From Geminocystis sp. GBBB08 (GTDB taxonomy: Bacteria > Cyanobacteriota > Cyanobacteriia > Cyanobacteriales > Cyanobacteriaceae): a stretch of 42,031 nucleotides of DNA. The stretch covers positions 1-42,031 of the forward strand of contig NZ_VRZC01000013.1 in the NCBI RefSeq assembly GCF_016743215.1, given 5' to 3'. The position numbers and the translations under genes were made by a program. Positions within the stretch are counted from its first letter, which is position 1. Every line of letters starts with the position of its first letter. Shown in pieces: positions 19,688-29,500 of this stretch. The notes under the pieces were generated by a model that saw only the letters and a program-made list of their open reading frames with translations, had not been told where the DNA came from and did not search any database.

Positions 19688-20749
19688 ATGAATAAAATTA
19701 GCAGAAGAATATTTTTAGGTACAGGAGCAGCAGTTTCGGCAGTGGCTTTAGCTGAATTAACGGGAGTAGGTAAAAGTTCAGCACAAAACAAACAGATTAA
19801 TCTCTATTCGTCTCGTCACTACAATACGGATATGAAACTATATACTGATTTTGAAAAACAAACTGGTATAAAAGTCAATTTAGTGGAAGGAAAAGGAGAG
19901 GAATTATTACAAAGAATTAAAAGTGAAGGGCGTAATTCTCCGGCAGATATTTTTTTGACGGCAGATGTGGGAAATATTTGGTTAGCCCAACAAGCGGGAG
20001 TTTTTGCTCCTGTTAATTCTTCCGTCTTAAATCAACGAATTCCCCCCAATCTACGAGATACGGTTAAAAATGAATGGTTTGGATTTAGTACTAGAGTTCG
20101 AGTGATTATGTATAGAAAAGGAAAAATTAATCCTAGTCAACTATCTACTTATGAAGATTTAGGAAATCCGAAATGGCGAGGGAAATTGATTATGCGTACT
20201 TCTACCAATATTTACAATCAGTCTTTAACCGCATGGCTTTTAGGCATTCAAGGATCAGCAAAAACAGAACAATGGGCAAAGAATGTCGTTGCTAATTTTG
20301 CCCGTCAACCCCAAGGTGGCGATCGGGATCAATTTGAAGCTGTAGCCGCAGGAATTGCTGATTTAACAGTTGCTAATACTTATTATTTAGGAAGTTATGG
20401 TACTTCTAAAGATCCTCAAAAGAAAGAAATTTTTAATAGTATAGGTGTCTTTTTCCCTAATCAAGGTAAAGGACAAAGTGGTGCTTTTTCTAATATTAGT
20501 GGTGGTGGAGTGTTAAAAAATGCCCCTAATCGAGCTGGTGCTATCAAATTTTTAGAGTATTTAACTAGCCCCTCAGCACAAAACTATTTTGCAAAAGGTA
20601 ATTTTGAGTATCCGGTGGTTAAGGGTGCAGAAATTGATCCTTTATTAAAAAGTTTTGGTACGTTTAGAACTTCAACCACTTCTTTAACAGGAGTTGGACC
20701 TAATTTAGCTAATGCAGTCAAAATTATGGATCGTGCTGGTTGGAAATAA
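19688..20749 (+). CDS. futA: Iron(III) ABC transporter substrate-binding protein (FutA/IdiA-like), Tat-type signal
   Basis: SRRIFLGTGAAVSAVAL Tat-like leader; INLYSSRHYNTDMKLYTDFEKQTGIKVNLVEGKGEELLQRIKSEG; GGGVLKNAPNRAGAIKFLEYLTSP. Confidence 0.9.
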   Translation: MNKISRRIFLGTGAAVSAVALAELTGVGKSSAQNKQINLYSSRHYNTDMKLYTDFEKQTGIKVNLVEGKGEELLQRIKSEGRNSPADIFLTADVGNIWLAQQAGVFAPVNSSVLNQRIPPNLRDTVKNEWFGFSTRVRVIMYRKGKINPSQLSTYEDLGNPKWRGKLIMRTSTNIYNQSLTAWLLGIQGSAKTEQWAKNVVANFARQPQGGDRDQFEAVAAGIADLTVANTYYLGSYGTSKDPQKKEIFNSIGVFFPNQGKGQSGAFSNISGGGVLKNAPNRAGAIKFLEYLTSPSAQNYFAKGNFEYPVVKGAEIDPLLKSFGTFRTSTTSLTGVGPNLANAVKIMDRAGWK

Positions 20750-21023
20750 AACCTTAACTTCAACAAAAAATAGGCGATCGCTGTCAGTAAGACTAGAGTT
20801 TAATATGAGGGACAAACAAAAAATTGAAATCCCCTTTTTTCAACTTGGGCGTTTTTAGAGTCTGCTATTTGATTGGGAGGCGATCGCCTTGGGAGGCACT
20901 GGGTGATCGAATGGCTTAAGGCGGTTTCCAAAAAAGAATTTACCATTCTTCTTTATAATTCCCCCTTTGTTAAGGGGAGTTAGGGGGGATGAGGCTTAAA
21001 CCCGTTGCCTTGGCATAAAATTC

Positions 21024-22925
21024 TTAACCTTTCCTATTTATATTAAAAATTAGCACATAAAATTGAAATTCACTATCTAAAGCTCGTTTAATATTTTCGG
21101 CTTTTCTAAATCCATGCGCTTCATCAGGAAAAGTGACATAAATTGTTTTAATTCCCTTCTTTTCAAGAGCTTTTACCATCATTTCTGCTTGATTTGGGGG
21201 GACAATTTTATCTTCTAATCCTTGAAAAAATGCCACAGGACATGATAATTTATCGATGTGATTAATAGGAGATCGAGCTTGATAAATTGCTTTTTCTTCG
21301 GGATATTTACCGATTAAATTATCTAAATAACGAGACTCAAATTTATGGGTATCTTTGGCTAAGGCTTCTAAATCACTGACACCATAATAACTTGCTCCTG
21401 CTTTAAAAGTATCATCAAAAGTTAAAGCAGCTAAAGTAGTATAACCTCCTGCACTACCACCAGAAATTGCTAATTTATTTTCGTCAACTTCTCCTTGTTT
21501 AACTAAATATTTAGCAACATTGATACAATCTTCCACATCGACAATGCCCCAGTTTTTATTTAATCTTAAGCGATAATCCCTACCATAACCAGTACTTCCA
21601 CCGTAGTTGACATCCACAAAAGCAAAACCTCGACTTGTCCAGTATTGTATCTTTAAATTATAACTAGCAGTGGTGGCCGCTGTAGGTCCTCCGTGACTTT
21701 TGACTAATAAAGGAGGCAATGAGTTTTTAGGTGCTTGAAAATCTTTGTTTTTAGGAGGATAATACCACGCAAAAGCAGTTTTATTATTACTGGTAGGAAA
21801 TTCTATCTGTTGGGGTTGACTTAAGTAATCTTGATCTATATCTAAGTTACTCGATAGTTTGAGAATTTTGGTTTCCCCCGTGGCAATGTTGATTTTTACA
21901 ATTCCTGTGGGTTGGGTTGGAGAGCCTCCTGTAAACAAAATATTATTGCCTTTGACTTGTAAATAAGCAATATTGGTAAAAGAAATATTAAGGTTAGTTA
22001 GGCTTTTATTTTTAGTATCTAAACTAGCTAAATGGGAAATGCCATCTTGGATATAAGTGCAAATAATAGTATTTTCATCAGCAAAACCATAAACTGACTC
22101 TCCAAAAACCCAATGAGGATAACTAAATTCGGCATCTAATGCGTATAAAGACGTTACTTCTCCTGTTTCTTCTCGGCGATAAATATTCCACCAATTACGG
22201 CGATCGCAACTAAAGTATAATGTACCGTTGGGGCTAAATTCAGGCTGACAAATCGATTCATTTTCTCCCCCTGCTACTAATTGGATATTGGTTAAACTGC
22301 CATCGGGGTTAATATCCGCTAAATATAATTTTGTACTATCCCAAGGCATATTAGGATGATACCAAGCTAACCATGCTAATTGAGCATTATCTGTAGAAAT
22401 ACGGGGCGAAGAGTAAAAATCTGCCCCTGTGACAAGGTTTTGAACTTTTCCAGTGGTTAAATCAATGGTAACAAGTTTATTTTCAGGTTCAGTGTTAGGA
22501 TTAGTATGATCTTCAGCCACACAAATTAACCGATTACGAGTCTTATCTAAGGCAAAATCAGCATAACGTAAGGAAGATTCAGCAGTTAAGGGTTGCGGTA
22601 TTTCTCCTTTTTTGTGTACATATATCTGTCGATCGGTAAAGTTACTAAAATAAATTATGCCCTCATGAATCAAAAATGCACCACCACCATATTCATGAAC
22701 ACGACTACGCACATTAAAAGGTTTTGGGGTAATATCCACCGTTGTACCATCTTCATTTAAACACACGATCACTGATCTACCGCCTTCCGATGGACGACTT
22801 TCTAGCCAATAGATTTCTTTTCTGTCAAATTTTACTGCACCTAAACCAATGGTAGCGGATACAATTAAATCTGAACTAATTGGCGATCGCCATGAACCAT
22901 AATTTGCGATAGTCGTTTGTGTCAT
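21024..22925 (-). CDS. S9 family peptidase (prolyl oligopeptidase/acylaminoacyl-peptidase like)
   Basis: C-terminal alpha/beta hydrolase: HGGPTAATTASYN, VDVNYGGSTGYGRDYR, AISGGSAGGYTTLAALTF, GLEDKIVPPNQAEMM, DEAHGFRKAENI. Confidence 0.93.
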   Translation of the reverse strand: MTQTTIANYGSWRSPISSDLIVSATIGLGAVKFDRKEIYWLESRPSEGGRSVIVCLNEDGTTVDITPKPFNVRSRVHEYGGGAFLIHEGIIYFSNFTDRQIYVHKKGEIPQPLTAESSLRYADFALDKTRNRLICVAEDHTNPNTEPENKLVTIDLTTGKVQNLVTGADFYSSPRISTDNAQLAWLAWYHPNMPWDSTKLYLADINPDGSLTNIQLVAGGENESICQPEFSPNGTLYFSCDRRNWWNIYRREETGEVTSLYALDAEFSYPHWVFGESVYGFADENTIICTYIQDGISHLASLDTKNKSLTNLNISFTNIAYLQVKGNNILFTGGSPTQPTGIVKINIATGETKILKLSSNLDIDQDYLSQPQQIEFPTSNNKTAFAWYYPPKNKDFQAPKNSLPPLLVKSHGGPTAATTASYNLKIQYWTSRGFAFVDVNYGGSTGYGRDYRLRLNKNWGIVDVEDCINVAKYLVKQGEVDENKLAISGGSAGGYTTLAALTFDDTFKAGASYYGVSDLEALAKDTHKFESRYLDNLIGKYPEEKAIYQARSPINHIDKLSCPVAFFQGLEDKIVPPNQAEMMVKALEKKGIKTIYVTFPDEAHGFRKAENIKRALDSEFQFYVLIFNINRKG

Positions 22926-23442
22926 AAATGTACAAAATTAATTATCTATTGACGGTTTATCATCACCTAATCTTTATCTTGACATAAATTTTGATGATCA
23001 GGAATTAAATTTTTAGCAAAAAAAGATAAATAAAAAGAAATAATAAAAATTGTAAAAAAATAGCTCTTATTTTACGAATAAGACTATATTGAAAGTAGAG
23101 GAAAAAATAAATAGTAAATAGTCAAGATTCAATATAGCAACTATTTTAGTTATAAAAAGACTTCAACTATAGAGTACTACTACATGATGATTCTTAGGCT
23201 ATTAATACCAGTGCAAAATAAATTGTACATAGGCAAGGCACAAGGTTTAAACCCCTTAATTGCCCCTTATTCTCCTAGTATGCCCAAAAATAAAATGCAG
23301 TATTGATTTTGCTTACCTACTTATTTTGACTTCCAGATGAGGTTAACAAATATTGATTATCAAAAATTATAAATTTAGTAAAAAAATAGTTAAATATTGT
23401 TAATATTATGTCAAAAAATAATTAATCTAAGGAGAAAAATAC

Positions 23443-24906
23443 ATGGCTACGGGAATTAGTAAAGGTTTAAAAATTAGATATTGGATAGGTATTGGTTATG
23501 CCATCCCCATTATTTTATCGGTTATCGCTCCCGTTTTAGTAGTTAGAAATATTGGACAATTAAAAGAAGCTATTGCCGAAACAGACAACGTTAGCTTTAT
23601 CATGCAAGATGTAATCAATTTGACGGAAAATGTACAAATTAGTTCTCGAGCAACCCGTGGTTATTTACTCAACCCAGATCAAACCAGTCTTGATAACTTT
23701 AAAGATTCGATCAAAGAAGTACAAGATACTCTTAAATCTATTCAAAAAAGAGTCAAAAATGAGGAACAAATTAAAAGATTAGATGAATTTGAAAAAGTTT
23801 TTGCGGAAATGACTCAACTCAACCAAGATTTATTAGATGTTGCTCGATCTCAAGGAAATGAAGCGGCAATCAAAAAATGGATTGCTGAAGATGGAAGAGC
23901 TGCTATGGGCAGAGTAACAGAAATATTAGATGAATTTGAGGCTAAAGAAAAAGAAATTTTTGAAGAATATGCCACAAAACAAAATGAATCCGTCAACGCG
24001 CTCCAAAAAGTAGTTTTATTGACTAGCATTATTATTGTAGCAGGTTCTTTAACATTTGCGTTTATTATTTATTTCAATATCACCCGTCGTCTCAACGATG
24101 CTACTGCTCAAATTGCGACATCTAGCACTGAAATTGCCGCTACCATTGAACAACAGGATCGTACTTCCAGTCAACAAGCCGCTTCTGTTAATGAAACTAC
24201 CACGACAATGGATGAATTAGGAGCTTCTTCTCGTCAATCATCTGAACAAGCCGAATCCGCCGCTAATGCTGCGAGGGAAGCCTTACAGTTAGCAGAAAAT
24301 GGAGATCATGCGGTACAACAAACTCTCTCAGAAATGAATGAACTTAAACATAAAGTAGGTGCGATCGCCGAGCAAATAATGCAGTTAAGCGAACAAACTA
24401 ACCAAATCGGGAGTATTTCCCAGTTAGTAAGTGATATTGCTAACCGGACTAATATGTTAGCCCTTAATGCTGCGGTGGAAGCAGTTAGAGCTGGAGAACA
24501 TGGTAAAGGTTTTGCTGTAGTTGCTGCCGAAATTCGTAAATTAGCAGATCAAAGTAAACAATCAGCCGAAAAAATCAACGGTTTAGTATCCCAAATTCAA
24601 AACTCCATCAACACAACGGTAATGGTAACCGATGAAGGGACAAAAACTGTAGATTCAGGTATGCAAATCGCTCAAAATACCGCCCTTGCCTTTGCTGGGG
24701 TAAAAGAATCCGTTAATAACGTAGTGATGAATAACCAACAAATCGCCCTCAATATTCGTCAACAATCCACTGCTTTTGAACAAGTCTTAACGGCTATGAA
24801 TGCGATTAATCAGGGTGCAAGAGAAACCTCCGCAGGTATTACTCAAACTCGTATTGGGACACAAAAGCTCAATGATGTTACAAAAGAACTAAAAGAACTT
24901 GTTTAA
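23443..24906 (+). CDS. Methyl-accepting chemotaxis protein with N-terminal CHASE3-like sensor
   Basis: Signalling tip [54 protein letters not shown]; two TM segments; [21 protein letters not shown]. Confidence 0.92.
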   Translation: MATGISKGLKIRYWIGIGYAIPIILSVIAPVLVVRNIGQLKEAIAETDNVSFIMQDVINLTENVQISSRATRGYLLNPDQTSLDNFKDSIKEVQDTLKSIQKRVKNEEQIKRLDEFEKVFAEMTQLNQDLLDVARSQGNEAAIKKWIAEDGRAAMGRVTEILDEFEAKEKEIFEEYATKQNESVNALQKVVLLTSIIIVAGSLTFAFIIYFNITRRLNDATAQIATSSTEIAATIEQQDRTSSQQAASVNETTTTMDELGASSRQSSEQAESAANAAREALQLAENGDHAVQQTLSEMNELKHKVGAIAEQIMQLSEQTNQIGSISQLVSDIANRTNMLALNAAVEAVRAGEHGKGFAVVAAEIRKLADQSKQSAEKINGLVSQIQNSINTTVMVTDEGTKTVDSGMQIAQNTALAFAGVKESVNNVVMNNQQIALNIRQQSTAFEQVLTAMNAINQGARETSAGITQTRIGTQKLNDVTKELKELV

Positions 24907-24932
24907 TTAGGAATTAGGAATTAGGAATTAGG
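24905..24932 (+). repeat. Heptanucleotide tandem repeat (AATTAGG)x4 overlapping the MCP stop codon
   Basis: Direct reading aattaggaattaggaattaggaattagg. Confidence 0.95.
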
Positions 24933-24952
24933 GATCAATAACTTAGTAAATC

Positions 24953-24978
24953 GTCATTGCGAGGCACGAAGCAATCTC
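24953..24978. repeat. Short palindromic repeat GTCATTGC-N10-GCAATCTC
   Basis: gtcattgcgaggcacgaagcaatctc; ATTGC/GCAAT stem. Confidence 0.8.
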
Positions 24979-25096
24979 AACCCCTTAATTTTCCAATTAA
25001 CACAATCCCCTTATTATTGCGTAAGTCGTATTAACCTAGAGCATCGTTGCCTATTGCCCATTACTTCCCTTCAGCAAAAAATTTAGATTATTTATT

Positions 25097-26155
25097 ATGA
25101 AAGATCATCCTTATCTTACTTTTACCCTCAATGATTCAATTTATGGTATCGATACCTTTGCCGTTGAGGAAATTTTCTTTTTACCCGAATTAACTCCCAT
25201 TCCCGAAGCCCCTAGAGATATTATTGGAGTGGTAAATGTGCGAGGTGAAATTTTGCCTGTAATGGATATTAATCTTCGTTTTGGGTATCATGAAGAAGAT
25301 CATCATATTACAGATAGTGTTATTGTTCTTAAATCTGATAATTTAAGGGTTGGTATCATTGTCAATCAAGTCGAAGAAGTCAAAAATATTGAAGATACTG
25401 CTATTAGTGAGGAAATTTCTATCGGTAGAGATTCTATTGTTAGTCAACGGCGTAAATTTATCTCTGGTATTGCCCGAAAAGATGAGAATATTATCGTGAT
25501 TCTTGACTCAAATCATTTAATCCATTACATCGAAAAACAAGAAATTACTCAAGATTTAAGTGATCTTTCTCAAGATAATATTAATGAAGATTATTTAGCT
25601 TTAGAAAAAAGACCCGTTTTTTGTCCAAATGCGACTTCAGAAGAAAGAGAAATTTACCGTCAACGAGCTAATAATTTAAGACAAACAACTGAAACTGAGG
25701 AAAAAGAAGGTTATAAACCTCTTGCCATTATTGCTTTAGACGATGAGTTTTTCGGAATGGATTTAAGTATTGTTAGAGAATTTACCGATATTAGTCATTT
25801 AACCCCAATCCCGTGTTGCCCTCATCATATCATTGGTAACATGAATTTACGAGGAGAGATTTTAACTTTGGTAGATATTAGAAATTTACTAAATCTTTCC
25901 CAAAAGGATATGAGTAATAAATCTCAGGCGATCGTGGTACAAGTAGATGATATAGTGGCGGGAATAAAAGTAGAGGAGGTTGTTGATGTAATGTTCTTAA
26001 ATCCAAAAGAGATTACTTCTATACCTACTGCCCTTCATTCCTTTAACGATGAGTATTTACAAGGCACTGCTCCTTATCGGGATAAAATGATGACTATTCT
26101 TGATCTTCCCAAAATTTTATTAAGTAATGCTTTAGTAGTAGAAGAACTTGTTTAA
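25097..26155 (+). CDS. Dual CheW-domain protein
   Basis: Two CheW-like repeats: LTPIPEAPRDIIGVVNVRGEILPVMDI and LTPIPCCPHHIIGNMNLRGEILTLVDI. Confidence 0.92.
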   Translation: MKDHPYLTFTLNDSIYGIDTFAVEEIFFLPELTPIPEAPRDIIGVVNVRGEILPVMDINLRFGYHEEDHHITDSVIVLKSDNLRVGIIVNQVEEVKNIEDTAISEEISIGRDSIVSQRRKFISGIARKDENIIVILDSNHLIHYIEKQEITQDLSDLSQDNINEDYLALEKRPVFCPNATSEEREIYRQRANNLRQTTETEEKEGYKPLAIIALDDEFFGMDLSIVREFTDISHLTPIPCCPHHIIGNMNLRGEILTLVDIRNLLNLSQKDMSNKSQAIVVQVDDIVAGIKVEEVVDVMFLNPKEITSIPTALHSFNDEYLQGTAPYRDKMMTILDLPKILLSNALVVEELV

Positions 26156-26190
26156 CTGGTCATTACAAGTACTTAAAAGTTATAAAACAA

Positions 26191-26300
26191 TAGACTTCTC
26201 CAAAAAATCTGATTTTAACTCAGGGATCATTAAAAACATAGCCTAAATTCATAAATAGTTTATTAGAATTGATTGCATTTTTAATTATTGGAGATGCCTA
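26191..26300. repeat. MITE-like remnant with imperfect terminal inverted repeats
   Basis: Left TAGACTTCTCCAA, right reverse complement TAGGCATCTCCAA (10-11 of 13 matching). Confidence 0.5.
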
Positions 26301-26533
26301 ATAAATAGTGATGGGGTGAATAAGTAGGGGATTAATGAGAAGATAAAATTTTTTCTTAGGGAAATAAAGTTAAAGTTATAGAAATCTCTTATAACTCTCC
26401 TTTAATCTTAACAGGGTTGTTTTATTTTCGACTAGAAAAGAAATAGTAAAAAAAAGAGAAGAAAAAGTGCAAAGACGCAAAGAATACTATTAAGTTATTA
26501 TCTAAGGATAAGGATAATCAGGAGATTGAGGAG

Positions 26534-29500
26534 ATGACTAATCAACAACCAAGGAATTCAGAAGAGAATCAACAACAGTCGTTAAGTTTCGGGGAAAAAT
26601 TGACTGCTATCATCGCAAAACCCCAGACTCAGTTGGTTTCTTTGTTAACAATAATGGCGATTGTTGCTGGTGGTTATGTCGTAAGTCGGCATTTAATCAC
26701 AAAGGTTATTCCTTCACAAATGGAAAAAGAGTTAGAAAGAATTTTTGACAGGGATGTTAGTTTAGGGAAAGTTACCAGTTTTTCTTGGAATCAAGTTATT
26801 ATTGAAAATTTAGCGATTCCACCCACAAAAAAAGATGTTAGTTTTGTCGAAATAGACGCTATAAAAATTAATGTAGATTTGTTGTCTTTAATTTTCCATC
26901 GTCATTTATTGTTAGATATTATCGCCTCCGATGTCAATGGTTATGCGCAGTTAGATACTTTATTTGATATTCAGAAGCAAAAGACGTTACCAAATTCTCT
27001 AAAGTTACCCCCTTTACCGATTGAGACAATTATTAGTTTAAGGTTAAATCATAGCAAAATCGCCATTACTCCGAATATGGAAACAAAGGCGGTAGAGATA
27101 AAAACGAAAGGAAAACTTAAGTTAATTTATGATAATGATACTCAACCTTTAAGTTATGAGTTAGAGAATACGATTAATAATAGTGAGATTAACATTAAGG
27201 GAGAAACTTTATTAAGCAACACCAGTAGTAAAAATGAGTTAGAAATTCGTTATCTTTATTTGCCTGAAGTTGTCTCATTAATTCCTAATTTACCTTTAGA
27301 GATAAAGGAAGGAAGACTTAACAGTAATTTAGAATTAGTTACTCTTTCTTTGCCACAATTTCCACAGACAATTATCACCGGTAAAATTAGCTTAGAAGAT
27401 GTGGAAGGAAAACTCAATATTAACGAGATTAATGTTAGCAAAGAGATTAATAATATTCAGAAGGTAACAGATAAGGAAAAATCGAGGAAGATTCCCCTCT
27501 TGGAAAAAAGTTTTACTGGTAATGCTTCTTTAAATTTGCAAAACAATTCTCTTAATATTGAAACTGCTAATTTTACTTTCGGTGAGTTAGGAGGTTTTGT
27601 TAAGGGTGATATTGGTATCGACACTGGTTATAATTTGATGGCGAATCTTAATCCCGTTATTATCAGTAAAGTTTTACCGAGTTTAAATATTCAATCACCT
27701 GTTAAAGTTGATGGTTTATTATCAGGGAATTTTCTTGTCAAGGGAGAAATAGACAATCCGCAAATTTTAGGAAAAGTGAGGATAAAAAATAGTCAAGTAG
27801 ATAAATTAGAGTTAGGAGAAATTAATAGTCAATTTTTGGCAAATTTAGATAACGTCACCATCAAAGAAGTAACGGTTAAACCACCAACAGGAGGGAAAAT
27901 TGTCACTCAAGGAGTGATTAATACTAATTTTAGTCAAACTCTTAACGAAGGAAAATCAATAAAAGTGGAGAAGATTCCTTTCAATTTTCGATTTACTGCC
28001 AATTTACCTTCCACAGAGTTAATTAATAGTTATGATATTTTACCAACTGGCATTGATATAGGAAATTTGTTGACAGCAGGAGAAATTAAAGGGAATCTTA
28101 ACCAACCTCAAGGAAGAATATCTTTTTCACTGCCGAATATAACGGGAGAAAAATTAGGAATCATTTCGACACAAGGAAAATTTGTTATCAACAAAAATGA
28201 AGTTAATCTTCTGGATACCGAGTTAGTCATAAATAAAAGTCGTATCCAAATTAATGGTGAGAGTAATTTTAAGGAAAAAACTTGGCAACTTTCCGCACTT
28301 AGTAACAATATCAATCTAACTCCTTTCCTTGATCAATTTTGTCAAACTTCTGCTAACTGTGAGAATCTTCCCGTCAATTTTTCTTTGCCGATAAAAGCGA
28401 AAGATTTAGATATTAGTTTAAAAGGAAGTTTTGAAGAAGAGGAGACACAGAGACAGGGAGATTTGTTAGTTAATATTTCTGAAAAGGAAGAGAAGAGACA
28501 TGATGAAAGTAACGGGTTGGCAAAAATTAATTTTAATAATGTAGAAGGAGAAGGAAAAGTTAACCTTGTTATCAATGATGGTAATTTACGATTAGATACT
28601 CGTTTAGTTAATGGCAATTTATTTATTAACGGTAAGGCTAATCAAATTTCTGTCAATAATTTATTCCCTTCTTTACCGACAACTACTCATCTTATTAGTA
28701 GTCAATTTAAAATTAGTGGTGACGTTAAGGAGTTAATTGACATCGGTAACGAAAATAGAGAGAATCTTCCTCCGAGTTTAACTTTTTCTGCTGATAGTCA
28801 ATTACGCATTGAAAATGGTTTAGTTGAAACTGCTACTAAAATTGATGAGGAAAAGACAGAATTTTCTGCGGATTTTCTTAGTCAACTTAGTCTTAATCAA
28901 TTTATTCCTACTCTTAATGGTGAAGTTAACTCTAGTCAGATAAATTTGTCAGCAAAAACGAAGGAGTTATATCAATTAGCTAGACAATCTTTTAACTTCC
29001 ATAATTTTTCTACTATTAATAGTCTTAACTTGACGGGAAATTTTCAAGGTAGGTTAGCGGATGGTAATTTTAATACCCAGGCAAGGATAAATAATGGCAT
29101 CTTTTCCTTAGATGGAGTCACGAAAAATATTTCCCTTTCTCAACTGTTACCTGAGACGAAGATAAATGCTAAAAATCTCAATACTAATATCAGTATCTCT
29201 AGTAATTTTTCTGAGTTAGTGACTTTTGCGATTAACTATATAGATAGTCAAAGTTTTTCTCCTTTGCCGAGTTTAAATCTTCTTGTGGATGGTAAAACAA
29301 ATATTGCGCAAGGAAGAATCTTCCTCTCTACGAAAATTAATAACAGTCAATGGCAAAGTAATATTAAAACTCAAAATCTTAATCTCGAAAGTTTTAATCA
29401 ACAATTGGCTTTTCTTCCTTCTTCTTTCTTCCTTGAAAAAGAGATAAAAGGAGTTAAGCAATTTAATAACGTCAACAGTGAAATAAATATGAGGGGAAAT

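Noticed and set aside
23066-23082. CTTATT-TTACG-AATAAG hairpin upstream of the MCP gene
   Set aside because: Short AT-rich stem with no T run or conserved partner; likely by chance in this composition.
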